DNA of 64,000 nt from Nonomuraea thailandensis (GCF_024172165.1 NZ_JAMZEB010000002.1:5353501-5417500), one strand, 5' to 3'. Positions 32,865-42,099 are shown, numbered from the stretch's first letter. Notes: generated from the sequence alone by a model not told the origin. Numbers and translations are program-made.

Positions 32865-34100
32865 ATGCGTGTTGTGGTGATCGGGAGCGGCATCGTGGGG
32901 GCCGGCGCGGCGTACCACCTGAGCCGCCGGGGCGCAGCGGTGACCGTGGTGGACGCCGGCTGCCAGGGCGGGGCGACGCGGGCGGGCGCGGGCATCGTGT
33001 GCCCGTGGGTGGACCACCCGGAGGACGACGACTGGTACCACCTGACCCGCGAGGGCGCCCGCGCCTACCCGGCGCTGGTGGAGGAGCTGGGCGAGGACAT
33101 CGGGTACGCCAAGGTGGGCGCCCTGCTGGTGGCCGAGGACCCGGTGGACCTGGAGCCGGTGCGCGCGCTGCTGCGCCGCCGCCACGCCGCCGCGCCCGAG
33201 ATGGGCGACGTGGTGGACGTGGACACGCCGACGGAGCTGTTCCCGCCGCTGTCGGACGGCCTGAGCGCGCTGCTCGTGCCGGGCGCGGCCCGGGTGGACG
33301 GCTGCTCGGTGCGCGACGCGCTGCTGCGGGCCGCCGTGGCGAGGGGCGCCGAGGTGCGTACGGGCGTCGCCACGCTCACCCCGGACGGCCGGGTGCTGCT
33401 GCACCGGGCCGACGACACCGGGGAGGGCACCCGGTGGAGCCCCGCGGCCGCCGGCGCGCCCGCGGACGAGGGCGAGCACACGTCGTGGCGGCAGGCCGCA
33501 CCGCTGAGCGCGGCCCCGGCCCCCGTGACGCCCGCGAGCCCGGAGGCGCTGCGCCTGACGGATGAGGGCGTCCCGGTCGAGGCCGACGCGGTGATCGTGG
33601 CCGCCGGCGCGTGGACCGGCGAGGTGTGCCGGCCGCTGGGGGTGGAGCTGCCGGTCTTCCCCCGGCGCGGGCAGATCCTGCACGCCACCATGGAGGGCGT
33701 GGACACCGCGTGGTGGCCGATCATCCTGCCCAGGACCGGGCCGTACCTGCTGGGGTTCCCCGACTCCCGGGTGGTGGTCGGGGCGACGGTCGAGGACGTG
33801 GGGTTCTCGCCGCGGGTCACGATGGGCGGCCTGGACGAGGTGATCGAGGCGGGGCTGCGGGTGGCGCCCGGGCTGTTCAGCGCGACGGTCACGGAGACCA
33901 GGGTCGGCCTGCGGCCCGTGTACGCACCCGGGCGGGCGCTGATCGGGCCGCTGACCGACCGGGTCGTGGTGGCGACGGGGCTGAGCGCGTACGGGCTGAC
34001 GGCGGGGCCGTTCACCGGCGGGATCGCCGCGGCGCTCGCGCTCGGCGAGGCGCCGCCGCTCGACATCACGCCGTACGCGCCCCCTCGAATCGGACTATAG
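32865..34100 (+). CDS. FAD-dependent amino-acid oxidase/dehydrogenase-like protein (DAO family)
   Basis: The 411-residue flavoprotein has the N-terminal FAD loop VVVIGSGIVGAGAAYHLSRRGAAVTVVD, a conserved ADAVIVAAGAWTGE segment, and the C-terminal GLRPVYAPGRALIGPL...VATGLSAYGLTAGP region typical of D-amino acid dehydrogenase, glycine oxidase and sarcosine oxidase. Substrate is unknown. A low-complexity insert of about 40 residues (about 190-228) sits before VEADAVIVAAG. The gene is alone; the start at ATG 32865 lacks a Shine-Dalgarno and may be leaderless. Confidence 0.85.
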   Translation: MRVVVIGSGIVGAGAAYHLSRRGAAVTVVDAGCQGGATRAGAGIVCPWVDHPEDDDWYHLTREGARAYPALVEELGEDIGYAKVGALLVAEDPVDLEPVRALLRRRHAAAPEMGDVVDVDTPTELFPPLSDGLSALLVPGAARVDGCSVRDALLRAAVARGAEVRTGVATLTPDGRVLLHRADDTGEGTRWSPAAAGAPADEGEHTSWRQAAPLSAAPAPVTPASPEALRLTDEGVPVEADAVIVAAGAWTGEVCRPLGVELPVFPRRGQILHATMEGVDTAWWPIILPRTGPYLLGFPDSRVVVGATVEDVGFSPRVTMGGLDEVIEAGLRVAPGLFSATVTETRVGLRPVYAPGRALIGPLTDRVVVATGLSAYGLTAGPFTGGIAAALALGEAPPLDITPYAPPRIGL

Positions 34101-34179
34101 GCACCCCGGCCCCTCAAGCGGGACAAGCGGCAACGTAGCATCGGATACCTCCCCACCGTGACGATGTGGGGAGGCCGCC

Positions 34180-34869
34180 TTGCGCTTGCCGGCACTGCTC
34201 CTGCTGCTGCTCGTGGCGGCCGCCGGGTGCGCGGCCCAGCCGCCGGCGCCGCCCCCGCCCCCTCCCCCGCCGAGGACCGTGCCACCGCCCAGGCCCATCG
34301 CGCCCGCGCCCGCCCCCGCGCCCGAGAAGGTGCGGGTCCCGCACTCGGCCTCCGGCCGCTACGCGGTCGTCCGGGGCGGCGCGCCCGCCAGACGGGGCCG
34401 CGGGCAGGTGATGCGCTACCTCGTCGAGGTGGAACGCGGCCTGCCGTTCGATCCTGCGCAGTTCGCCGCCGAGGTGCACCGCACGCTCAACGACGTACGC
34501 GGCTGGGGCCGCTTCCAGCGGGTGGACCACGGCCCAGTGCGGGTGCGGGTCGCGCTGTCGAGCCCGCGCCTGACCATCCGCCAGTGCCTGCCGCTGCGCA
34601 CGGGCGGCGAGCTGTCCTGCTGGAACGGCCGCCGCTCGGTCATCAACGCGCTGCGCTGGGCCGAGGGCGTCCCGCAGTACGGCGGCGACCTGGCCGCCTA
34701 CCGCCGCTACCTGATCAGCCACGAGGTCGGCCACGGCCTGGGCCAGCACCACCGGCGCTGCCCCGGCCCGGGGCGGCCGGCCCCGGTCATGGCGCAGCAG
34801 TCGAAGTCGCTGGGCCGCTGCCGCCCCAACCCGTGGCCCTTCCCCCACCGCGGCCCCGACGAGCGGTAG
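34180..34869 (+). CDS. DUF3152 zinc-peptidase-like lipoprotein
   Basis: The 229-residue product starts at TTG 34180, five bases after GGGGAGG. It has a lipoprotein signal (LPALLLLLLVAAAGC, cysteine at 17), a Pro-rich spacer of about 30 residues, and a DUF3152 domain with VEVERGLPFDPAQFAAEVHRTLND and the metzincin-type motif HEVGHGLGQHH from His181. It is likely tethered to the outer face of the membrane. Function is not established; a zinc protease activity is inferred from the motif. Confidence 0.82.
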   Translation: MRLPALLLLLLVAAAGCAAQPPAPPPPPPPPRTVPPPRPIAPAPAPAPEKVRVPHSASGRYAVVRGGAPARRGRGQVMRYLVEVERGLPFDPAQFAAEVHRTLNDVRGWGRFQRVDHGPVRVRVALSSPRLTIRQCLPLRTGGELSCWNGRRSVINALRWAEGVPQYGGDLAAYRRYLISHEVGHGLGQHHRRCPGPGRPAPVMAQQSKSLGRCRPNPWPFPHRGPDER

Positions 34870-34876
34870 CGGGCTC

Positions 34877-35452
34877 TCAGGCCAGGCCCTGCCCGGTGCC
34901 GACCCCGCGCAGCAGCGTGTCGATCAGGCGTGCCGCCAGGGCGTCGGGCTCGCCGTCGCGGCTCTGGGCCGCCTCGTGGCACAGCGCGTAGTAGACCCGC
35001 CTGGCCCAGAGCGGGTCCACGTCGGCACGCAGCACGCCCGCCTCCCTGGCCCTGCCGAACAGCCGCTCGCAGCGGGCGTCGACCTCGGCGTGCACCCTGG
35101 CCACCTCCGGGTCGTCGGACAACATGCGGCTCATCGCGAAGCCCCAGTCGATCTTCACCCGCAGCACGTTGACGGTGGCCTGGTAGAGGGCGACGAGCGG
35201 CGGGGCGGTCTCGGGGTGGGCGGCGTCGATGGCCTCGGCGAAGCGCTGGTTCGCCCACGCCGCCATCGCGTCCACCAGCGCCTCGCGCGAGGCGAAGCGC
35301 CGGTGCACGGTGGTCCGCGCCACCCCGGCCGCCTCGGCGATCTGCTCCATGCTGGCCGCCGGATTTCTGCTGAGCACGCGCTCGGCGGCCTCCAGGATCG
35401 TGCGCACCGTGCGCTCGGCGTCGGACCGCAGGGCTCGCGTCGTCTCACTCAC
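34877..35452 (-). CDS. TetR-family regulator
   Basis: The 191-residue protein has the HTH TILEAAERVLSRNPAASMEQIAEAAGVARTTVHRRFASREALVDA and a helical C-terminal domain. It is divergent from a short-chain dehydrogenase, and the gap holds a perfect 8-base dyad, so it likely represses that gene. It has no Shine-Dalgarno but a TAACCT box seven bases before GTG 35452. Confidence 0.87.
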   Translation of the reverse strand: MSETTRALRSDAERTVRTILEAAERVLSRNPAASMEQIAEAAGVARTTVHRRFASREALVDAMAAWANQRFAEAIDAAHPETAPPLVALYQATVNVLRVKIDWGFAMSRMLSDDPEVARVHAEVDARCERLFGRAREAGVLRADVDPLWARRVYYALCHEAAQSRDGEPDALAARLIDTLLRGVGTGQGLA

Positions 35453-35459
35453 ACCGGAC

Positions 35460-35465
35460 AGGTTA
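35460..35465 (-). promoter_or_regulatory. Putative -10 box of the TetR gene (leaderless)
   Basis: TAACCT on the minus strand ends seven bases before GTG 35452. Confidence 0.45.
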
Positions 35466-35487
35466 CGGCATCGTCCTTATTAGCCTC

Positions 35488-35515
35488 GAACTTGCGTCAT
35501 AGGTGTTGCAAGTTC
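35488..35515. promoter_or_regulatory. Inverted repeat, probable TetR operator
   Basis: GAACTTGC (35488-35495) and GCAAGTTC (35508-35515) are a perfect 8-base dyad with a 12-base spacer, midway between the divergent TetR and SDR start codons. Confidence 0.65.
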
Positions 35516-35563
35516 TAGATTGACCGCGTCACAACTGATGCGACTAACGGAGAGCACTCGAGC

Positions 35564-36352
35564 ATGGACATGCGACTGACCGGCAAGACCGCTGTGGTGA
35601 CCGGCGCGAGCAGGGGCATCGGCCTCGCCATCGTGCGGGCGCTGACGGCCGAGGGCGTGCGCGTCGCGGCCGCCGCCCGTACGACGTCTCCCGCGCTGGA
35701 GGAGACCGGCGCCGTCATCCTGACGGCCGACCTGTCCACCCCCGAGGGGCCCGCCGAGGTGATCGGCCGGGCGGCGGCCGAGCTGGGCGGGATCGACCTG
35801 CTGGTCAACAACGTGGGCGGCGGCGACGCGGACGCCACCCTGGTCGGCGGGTTCCTGACCGTGAGCGACGAGGCATGGCACCAGGTCCACGAGCTGAACC
35901 TGCTCAGCGCCGTGCGCGCCGCCCGCGCCGCCATGCCGGACCTGCTACGCCGTCACGGCACGGTGATCAACATCTCCTCCAACAGCGCCCGGCTGCCGAG
36001 CATGGGGCCGATCGCGTACGCCACGGCCAAGGCCGCGCTGACCGCCTTCGGCAAGGCCCTGGCGGAGGAGTTCGGCCCGCAGGGCGTGCGGGTCAACACG
36101 GTCTCCCCCGGAGCCGTGCTCACCTCGATGTGGCAGGCCCCCGACGGGTACGGCGCCGCGCTGGCCCAGGCCCACGGCGTGGACCACGAACACTTCCTGG
36201 CGGGGCTGCCGTCGAACGCCGGGATGACGACCGGTAGGTTCGTCGAACCGGACGAGGTCGCCGCTCTGGTGACATGGCTGGCATCGCCGCACGCGGGAAG
36301 CGTCAGCGGCGCCGACTACGTCATCGACGGCGGAACGATCAAGACCGTCTGA
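35564..36352 (+). CDS. Short-chain dehydrogenase/reductase (classical)
   Basis: The 262-residue enzyme has the cofactor loop TGASRGIGLA, NNVGG, the catalytic Ser in NISSNSAR and the YATAK motif, then the C-terminal GADYVIDGGT segment. It is a classical SDR; the AAARTT after the second strand favours NADP. The substrate is unknown. GGAGAG lies nine bases before ATG 35564. Divergence from TetR across a dyad points to an inducible detoxifying or catabolic reductase. Confidence 0.87.
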   Translation: MDMRLTGKTAVVTGASRGIGLAIVRALTAEGVRVAAAARTTSPALEETGAVILTADLSTPEGPAEVIGRAAAELGGIDLLVNNVGGGDADATLVGGFLTVSDEAWHQVHELNLLSAVRAARAAMPDLLRRHGTVINISSNSARLPSMGPIAYATAKAALTAFGKALAEEFGPQGVRVNTVSPGAVLTSMWQAPDGYGAALAQAHGVDHEHFLAGLPSNAGMTTGRFVEPDEVAALVTWLASPHAGSVSGADYVIDGGTIKTV

Positions 36353-36353
36353 C

Positions 36354-36372
36354 CTATCGCGATATATCGTAG
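36354..36372. promoter_or_regulatory. Palindromic AT-rich site upstream of the MBL gene
   Basis: CTATCGCGATATATCGTAG contains the perfect palindrome CGATATATCG (36360-36369), conspicuous in this GC-rich DNA. Similar ATATCG sites are recognised by PadR-type repressors, but no PadR gene is nearby. Confidence 0.4.
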
Positions 36373-36441
36373 ATTCGGGGAACACCGGGGAGTCCCGTCC
36401 GGTTGGACCGGGACAGACGAAGATCCAGGGGAGAGTGGGCG

Positions 36442-37563
36442 ATGGCAGGGATGCGGACGGCACGGCGGATCCTGGTGGGCGGCGCGGCCCTGGCCGCGGC
36501 CGGGTGGGCGCTGCGTCAGGTGCCCGCCGAGCTGGGCGTGCGGCCGCTGGCGTCGGGGCCCGACCGGGCGGCGCGGATACGGCGCTCGCCGCAGTTCAGG
36601 GACGGCTCGTTCGTGAACACGATGCCCGAGCAGACCACGCTCGTGACCGCGCCGCCGGTCGGGCTGCTCGGCGAGCTGGCCAAGGACAGGGAGCAGCGTC
36701 ACCCCACCGGCCTGATCCCGCTGCGCGTCCCGCCCACCGGCCCGCCGCCCGCCGACGGGGTGCGCGCCATCTGGTACGGCCACGCCTCCACGCTCGTGGA
36801 GATCGAGGGCAGGCGCGTGCTGTTCGACCCGGTGTGGAGCAGGCGCCCCTCCCCCTCCCAGCTCGTCGGCCCGAAGCGGCACCACCCCGTGCCCGTGGAG
36901 CTGGGCGAGCTGCCCCAGGTGGACGCGATCGCGATCTCGCACGACCACTACGACCACCTCGACCTGGCCACGGTGCGCTCGCTGACCCGCACGCAGAAGG
37001 CGCCGTTCCTGGTGCCGCTGGGCATCGGGGCGCACCTGGAGCGGTGGGGCGTGCCCGCGTACCGGATCATCGAGCTGGACTGGGACGAGGAGGCCCTGGT
37101 CGCCGGCCTGCGCTTCGTCGCGACCGCCGCCCGCCACTTCTCCGGCCGGTCGCTGACCCGCAACGACACCCTGTGGGGCTCGTGGGTCGTCGCCGGGCAG
37201 GCCAGGCGGGTCTTCTACGCGGGCGACTCCGGGTATTTCGAGGGATACCGCGGCATCGGGGCGGCGCACGGGCCCTTCGACCTGACGCTGATGCCGATCG
37301 GCGCCTACAGCCCGGCCTGGCCGGACATCCACATGAACCCGGAAGAGGCCGTCAACGCCCACCTCGACCTGGGCGGCAAGCTGCTGCTGCCGGTGCACTG
37401 GGCCACGTTCACGCTGGCGCTGCACCCGTGGGCGGAGCCGGTGGAGCGGCTGTGGCGGGAGGCCAAGGCCCGCGACGTGAAGATCGCCGTGCCGCGGCCC
37501 GGGGAGGCGGTGGACGCCTCGGCCGCCCCGGCCGTGGAAGGCTGGTGGGAGATGCTGCACTGA
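36442..37563 (+). CDS. Metallo-beta-lactamase fold hydrolase (UlaG/NAPE-PLD-like)
   Basis: The 373-residue protein has an N-terminal hydrophobic stretch (RILVGGAALAAAGWALRQV), a conserved IWYGHASTLVEIEGRRVLFDPVW entry and the metal motif SHDHYDHLD starting at His167. GDSGYFEGYRGIG and PVHWATF, with further ligands, follow. This layout matches the NAPE-PLD/UlaG branch, which cleaves phosphodiester or lactone bonds. The true substrate is unknown. It is probably membrane-anchored or periplasm-facing. ATG 36442 follows GGGGAGAG. Confidence 0.85.
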   Translation: MAGMRTARRILVGGAALAAAGWALRQVPAELGVRPLASGPDRAARIRRSPQFRDGSFVNTMPEQTTLVTAPPVGLLGELAKDREQRHPTGLIPLRVPPTGPPPADGVRAIWYGHASTLVEIEGRRVLFDPVWSRRPSPSQLVGPKRHHPVPVELGELPQVDAIAISHDHYDHLDLATVRSLTRTQKAPFLVPLGIGAHLERWGVPAYRIIELDWDEEALVAGLRFVATAARHFSGRSLTRNDTLWGSWVVAGQARRVFYAGDSGYFEGYRGIGAAHGPFDLTLMPIGAYSPAWPDIHMNPEEAVNAHLDLGGKLLLPVHWATFTLALHPWAEPVERLWREAKARDVKIAVPRPGEAVDASAAPAVEGWWEMLH

Positions 37564-37576
37564 CCGCCCCGGGACG

Positions 37577-37582
37577 TACAGT
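37577..37582 (+). promoter_or_regulatory. Putative -10 box of the pirin gene (leaderless)
   Basis: TACAGT ends seven bases before GTG 37590, within the short gap after the MBL stop. There is no Shine-Dalgarno, so the pirin gene probably has its own promoter. Confidence 0.5.
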
Positions 37583-37589
37583 TCTTGCC

Positions 37590-38504
37590 GTGAGCAACCT
37601 GGAGCTTGACCCGCGGGAGATCCGCTGCGGCGCCGACGAGGGCGCCGGCCGCGAAGTGCTGGAGGGGCGCGAGGTGCCGCTGGGCGGGCCGCGCGCGATG
37701 GCCGTGAGCAGGACGCTGCCGGGCGTGCACCGGCGCATGATCGGCGCCTGGTGCTTCGTGGACGCCTACGGGCCGCAGCGGGCCGCCATGCGGGTGCCGC
37801 CGCATCCGCACACCGGGCTGCAGACGGTGAGCTGGCTGGTCGCGGGCGAGGTGCTGCACCGCGACAGCCTGGGCACGCTGCAGGAGGTCCGCCCCGGTCA
37901 GCTCAACCTGATGACGGCCGGACGGGGCATCTCCCACTCGGAGGAGTCGCCCGAGACGGTGCTGCACGGGGTGCAGCTCTGGGTGGCGCTCCCGGAGGGG
38001 TCGCGGCACGTGGAGCCTGGCTTCGAGCACCATCCCGCGCTGCCGGTGCTGTCCGGGCCCGGCTACGCGGCGACCGTGGTGATGGGGGCGCTCGGCGGGG
38101 TGACCTCGCCCGCCACCGCCCACACCCCGCTCGTGGGGGCCGAGGTCGCGGTGGACGGCGACTGCGAGGTGCCGGTGGACCTGGCGTTCGAGCACGGGCT
38201 GCTGCTGCTCGACGGCGAGGTCGCGCAGGTCGGGCGGGGGCCGCTGGTGTACCTGCCGCCGGGGCGCTCCGGGGTGCGGCTGTCGGGGCGCGGGCGGGTG
38301 CTGCTGATCGGCGGGGAGCCGTTCGGCGAGGAGATCGTCATGTGGTGGAACTTCGTCGGGCGCTCCCACGACGAGATCGCCGCCCATCGCAAGGAGTGGA
38401 TGGAGGGCGAGGGGTTCGGCGCCGTCGAGGGCTTCGACGGCGCGCCGCTGCCCGCGCCCGTCCTGCCCGGCACGCGCCTCAAGCCGCGCGGCCGGGTCCG
38501 TTGA
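37590..38504 (+). CDS. Pirin-family protein
   Basis: The 304-residue bicupin has the pirin metal site: HPHTGLQTVSWL, LGTLQEVRPGQLNLMTAGRGISHSEESP, with His/His/His/Glu ligands in place. Bacterial pirins include quercetin 2,3-dioxygenases and regulators that bind metabolic enzymes. The C-terminal cupin ends with GEEIVMWWNFVGRSHDEIAAHRKEW, a strong family signature. It ends 13 bases before the convergent permease stop. Confidence 0.9.
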   Translation: MSNLELDPREIRCGADEGAGREVLEGREVPLGGPRAMAVSRTLPGVHRRMIGAWCFVDAYGPQRAAMRVPPHPHTGLQTVSWLVAGEVLHRDSLGTLQEVRPGQLNLMTAGRGISHSEESPETVLHGVQLWVALPEGSRHVEPGFEHHPALPVLSGPGYAATVVMGALGGVTSPATAHTPLVGAEVAVDGDCEVPVDLAFEHGLLLLDGEVAQVGRGPLVYLPPGRSGVRLSGRGRVLLIGGEPFGEEIVMWWNFVGRSHDEIAAHRKEWMEGEGFGAVEGFDGAPLPAPVLPGTRLKPRGRVR

Positions 38505-38517
38505 CCGGGCATCGTGG

Positions 38518-39471
38518 TCAGGTGAGCCGCTGGGCCTTGCTCAGCAGCCGCTGCGCCACCACCACCAGAGCCAGGAACACCCCGCTGACCACCTGCTGGA
38601 ACGCCGAGGTCAGGCTGCCCACCTGGTTGATCAGGCTCTGGATGACGCCGAGCAGCAGCACCCCGGCCACCGATCCGGAGATGCCGCCGGCCCCGCCGGT
38701 CAGCAGGGTGCCGCCGATCACGACGGCGGCGATCGCGTCGAGCTCCAGCCCGATGCCGAGGATGGTCACGCCGGAGGAGAGCCGGGCGGCGTTGAGCGCG
38801 CCCGCCAGGCCCGCCAGCAGGCCCGACATGACGTACACGAGCACCTTGGTGCGTGCGACGGGCACGCCCATCAGGGCCGCGGCCTGCTCGTTGCCGCCGA
38901 TGGCGTAGACGTTCTGGCCGAAGCCGGTGCGCTGCAGGAGGACCATCGCGAGCAGGGCCAGGACGATGGTGATGTGGACGGGGTAGGTCAGGCCGAGGAG
39001 TTCGCCCTGGCCTAGAGCGGCGAATCCCTGATCTTTCACGAGATGGGTGGTGGCGCCTTCGTCCGAGATGGCGAGCATGAGGCCACGGACGCCCAGGAGT
39101 CCCGCCAGGGTGACGATGAACGGCGCCATGCCCGTCCGCGCGATCACCAGGCCCTGGAGCAGGCCGACGACACCGCAGACCGCCAGGGGCAGCAGGAGAG
39201 CCACCGCCATGCCGTACCGGGAGCCGTAGGCCGCCAGCACCCCGCCGAGCACGAACAGCGACCCCACGGACAGGTCGATGCCGCCACTGATGATCACGAA
39301 CGTCATCCCGATCGCGATGATCGCCAGGAACGACGAGGACACGACCACGCTGGCGGCGTTCGCCGGGGTGGCGAAGGAGTCGAAGGCCAGGCTGCCCACG
39401 ATCACCAGCAGCCCCAGCACCATGACGGCGCCGTGCTGCTGGAGCAGCCGGCTGGTCTGCTCGCGGTTCAT
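38518..39471 (-). CDS. yjfF: YjfF-like sugar ABC permease (galactofuranose-type importer)
   Basis: The 317-residue permease belongs to the ribose/galactofuranose (BPD_transp_2) family. It has ISGGIDLSVGSLFVLGGVLAA in an early helix and AIGGNEQAAALMGVPVARTKVLVYVMSG, the coupling-helix region. Eight to ten membrane helices are predicted. Its ATG overlaps the stop of the preceding permease (ATGA). Two different permeases after one double-domain ATPase is the YtfT-YjfF arrangement of the E. coli galactofuranose importer. Last gene of the operon. Confidence 0.85.
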   Translation of the reverse strand: MNREQTSRLLQQHGAVMVLGLLVIVGSLAFDSFATPANAASVVVSSSFLAIIAIGMTFVIISGGIDLSVGSLFVLGGVLAAYGSRYGMAVALLLPLAVCGVVGLLQGLVIARTGMAPFIVTLAGLLGVRGLMLAISDEGATTHLVKDQGFAALGQGELLGLTYPVHITIVLALLAMVLLQRTGFGQNVYAIGGNEQAAALMGVPVARTKVLVYVMSGLLAGLAGALNAARLSSGVTILGIGLELDAIAAVVIGGTLLTGGAGGISGSVAGVLLLGVIQSLINQVGSLTSAFQQVVSGVFLALVVVAQRLLSKAQRLT

Positions 39472-40442
39472 CGTGTCCCCCGCTTCCTGGTGGCGTAGAC
39501 GGCGGCCAGGATGATGACCGCCTGGACCATCTGGGTCCACGACTGCGGGAGGTTGTGCTTGATCAGCGTGGCCGCGAGGAGTTGCATGAGCAGCGCGCCC
39601 ATGACGGTGCTGAGCACCCTGATCCGGCCGCCCGTCAGCGGGGTGCCGCCGACCACCACGGCGGTGATCGCCGACAGCTCGATGAACAGGCCGAGCGAGG
39701 TCGGGTCGCTGGCCTGGAGGCGAGCCGTGGCCAGCACCCCGGCCAGGGCGGCGAGCAGGCCGGAGATCACGTACACGGTCAGCAGCACCCGCTTCACGGG
39801 CAGCCCTGACAGCTCGCTGGCCGAGCGGTTGCCGCCGATGGCGACCACCTGCCGCCCGAACGTGGTGCGCCGCACCACGAACAGCACGATCACGGTCAGC
39901 GCCGCCGCGATGAGCACGATGACCGGGACGCCCGCGACCGAGCTGCTGCCCAGCGCGATCAGGCCGGGGTTGCGGAACTCGACGAGTTGCGGCACCAGCA
40001 CATTGGCCAGGCCGCGCACGCCGACCAGCAGGGCCAGGGTGGCCACGATGGGCTGCACCCCGACGTACGCCACCAGCGCCCCGCCCGCGGCCCCGGCGAC
40101 CGCGCCGCCGATCACGGCCACGACGAGCGCGGGCAGCCAGCCGTAGCCGAGGTAGAGCACGGTCAGCGCGGCGGCCAGGGCCATCACCGAGCCGACCGAC
40201 AGGTCGATGCCCTGCGTGCCGATCACCAGCGCCATGCCCAGGGAGACGATCACGATGGGCGTCACCTGGACGAGCTGGGTGCGGAAGTTGGCTGCGTCCA
40301 GGAAGTGCGGGGTGAACAGCACGTTGAACAGCAGCAGCGCCAGCACGGCCGCGTACACGCCGTAGTCCTGCACCCAGGCGTACACCTGGGGTTTGAGGAC
40401 GGCGACGCGCCCGCCGCCCTGGCGGGAGGTGAGCTCAGCCAT
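39468..40442 (-). CDS. ytfT: YtfT-like sugar ABC permease
   Basis: The 324-residue permease has GTQGIDLSVGSVMALAAALTVLY and AIGGNRSASELSGLPVKRVLLTVYVISG, matching its partner and the family. About eight to ten hydrophobic helices. The ATG overlaps the ATPase gene end by eight bases and its stop overlaps the next ATG. It forms the heterodimeric channel with the YjfF-like subunit. Confidence 0.85.
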   Translation of the reverse strand: MAELTSRQGGGRVAVLKPQVYAWVQDYGVYAAVLALLLFNVLFTPHFLDAANFRTQLVQVTPIVIVSLGMALVIGTQGIDLSVGSVMALAAALTVLYLGYGWLPALVVAVIGGAVAGAAGGALVAYVGVQPIVATLALLVGVRGLANVLVPQLVEFRNPGLIALGSSSVAGVPVIVLIAAALTVIVLFVVRRTTFGRQVVAIGGNRSASELSGLPVKRVLLTVYVISGLLAALAGVLATARLQASDPTSLGLFIELSAITAVVVGGTPLTGGRIRVLSTVMGALLMQLLAATLIKHNLPQSWTQMVQAVIILAAVYATRKRGTR

Positions 40443-42099
40443 CCGCCTGCTCCGCTATCGTCGCCATGATCCTCTCCTCGGTCACCTCGTCGCCCGACAG
40501 CTCGCCCACGACCGTGCCCTCGCGCAGCACGAGGATCCTGTCGGCGCCCTCGACCAGCTCCTCCAGGTCGGAGGAGATCAGCAGCACGCCCAGCCCCTCC
40601 TCGGCCAGCTCGTCGATCAGCGCCTGCACCTCCGCCTTGGCGCCGACGTCGATGCCGCGGGTGGGCTCGTCCAGCAGCAGCACCTTGGGCCGCACGGCCA
40701 GCCAGCGGGCCAGCAGCACCTTCTGCTGGTTGCCGCCGGACAGCTCGGAGACGAGCTGGTGCGGCGAGGCGGCCTTGATCCTCAGCCTCCGCATGAAGAT
40801 CTCGACCACCTTGTCGATCTTCGCCTCGGACACCACGCCGGCCCTGCCGAGGGCGGGGAGGGCGGCCAGGGCGATGTTCTCGCGGACGGACAGGGTGGGG
40901 ATGATGCCCTCCGCCTTGCGGTCCTCGGGCAGCAGGCTGACGCCGGCCCTGATCGCCGCCGCCGTGGAGCCCGCGCGCAGCGGCGCGCCGGCCACGAGCA
41001 CCTGGCCGCCGTCCAGCGGCAGCGCGCCGACGATGGCCTTGGCGGTCTCGGTGCGTCCGGCGCCCAGCAGGCCGCCCAGGCCGACGACCTCGCCCGGCCT
41101 GACGCTCACGTCCACGCCGTCGAGCACGTGCCGCCTGGTGAGGCCGCGGGCCTCGACGACCGGAGCCCGCCCGTCCGCGGCCGGGCCGTTCGTGGCCGGG
41201 CCGTTCGTGGCCGGGCCGCCGCCGGTGTCCGCCCCCTCGCGAGCGTCCGCCATCGGCTCGCCGCTCGTGTCCGCCCGCTCGCGAGCGTCCGGCACCGGCT
41301 CACCGCCCGCGTGACGGTCGCGGGAGAAGCTGGTCAGCCCCCGGGAGCGGACCTCGTTCAGGTCGCGGCCGAGCATGAGCGAGATGAGCCGGATCCGCTC
41401 CAGCTCCGCCAGCCGCCCGGTGTGCGCCAGGCGGCCGTCGCGCAGCACCGTCACCTGGTCGCACACCTGGTAGAGCTCGTCGAGGCGGTGGCTGACGTAC
41501 ATGACGGCGATGCCGCTGTCGCGCAGCCTCCTGATCACCCCGAACAGCGTCTCGACCTCGCGCGGCTCCAGCGACGAGGTGGGCTCGTCCATGATGACCA
41601 CCCGGGCGTCCACGGACACGGCCCGCGCCAGGGCGACCATCTGCTGCGCGCCGACGCCGAGCGTGCGCAGCGGTCGGCGCACGTCGGTCTCGACGCCGTA
41701 GCCGGACAGCACGCGCTCGGCCTCGCCGTACATGGCGGCGGCGTCGATCACCCCGAACCTGCCGCGCGGCTCGCGGCCGAGCAGCAGGTTGCGGGCCACC
41801 GACATCATGGGGACGAGGTTGACCTCCTGGTAGATCGTCTGGATGCCGGCGCGCTGCGCGTCCATGGGGGTGGCGAAGGCGGCCGGGGCGCCGCGGTGGC
41901 GCAGCTCGCCGCCGTCCGGCTGGTAGACGCCGGTGAAGACCTTGATCAGGGTGGACTTGCCCGCGCCGTTCTCGCCGACCAGCGCGTGCACCTCGCCCGG
42001 GCGCAGGGCGAGGGACACGTCGTCGAGGGCGAGCACGCCGGGGAAACGTTTGCTGATCCCCTTGGCCTCGAGTACCGCTTCCAACTCAGTACGCCTCAC
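40435..42099 (-). CDS. ytfR: YtfR-like sugar ABC ATPase (two nucleotide-binding domains)
   Basis: The 554-residue ATPase has two ABC domains as in RbsA/YtfR. NBD1 has Walker A GENGAGKST, an atypical signature LGVGAQQMVALARA and VVIMDEPTSSLEPRE. NBD2 has a degenerate Walker A (GLLGAGRTET), the signature LSGGNQQKVLLARW and VLLLDEPTRGID. Between them lies a hydrophilic linker lengthened by repeats (41179-41308), with GPATN and a 14-residue unit duplicated. GTG 42099 overlaps the binding-protein stop; TTG 42084 is an alternative with GGTGAGG upstream. Confidence 0.88.
   Translation of the reverse strand: MRRTELEAVLEAKGISKRFPGVLALDDVSLALRPGEVHALVGENGAGKSTLIKVFTGVYQPDGGELRHRGAPAAFATPMDAQRAGIQTIYQEVNLVPMMSVARNLLLGREPRGRFGVIDAAAMYGEAERVLSGYGVETDVRRPLRTLGVGAQQMVALARAVSVDARVVIMDEPTSSLEPREVETLFGVIRRLRDSGIAVMYVSHRLDELYQVCDQVTVLRDGRLAHTGRLAELERIRLISLMLGRDLNEVRSRGLTSFSRDRHAGGEPVPDARERADTSGEPMADAREGADTGGGPATNGPATNGPAADGRAPVVEARGLTRRHVLDGVDVSVRPGEVVGLGGLLGAGRTETAKAIVGALPLDGGQVLVAGAPLRAGSTAAAIRAGVSLLPEDRKAEGIIPTLSVRENIALAALPALGRAGVVSEAKIDKVVEIFMRRLRIKAASPHQLVSELSGGNQQKVLLARWLAVRPKVLLLDEPTRGIDVGAKAEVQALIDELAEEGLGVLLISSDLEELVEGADRILVLREGTVVGELSGDEVTEERIMATIAEQADG
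41179..41308 (-). repeat. Tandem repeats in the ABC ATPase linker
   Basis: Two identical 15-base units (41179-41193, 41194-41208) plus a diverged third encode GPATN-type pentapeptides. Two 42-base units follow (41225-41266, 41267-41308), encoding SGEPMADAREGADT-like peptides. All are in frame in the inter-domain linker. Confidence 0.85.
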
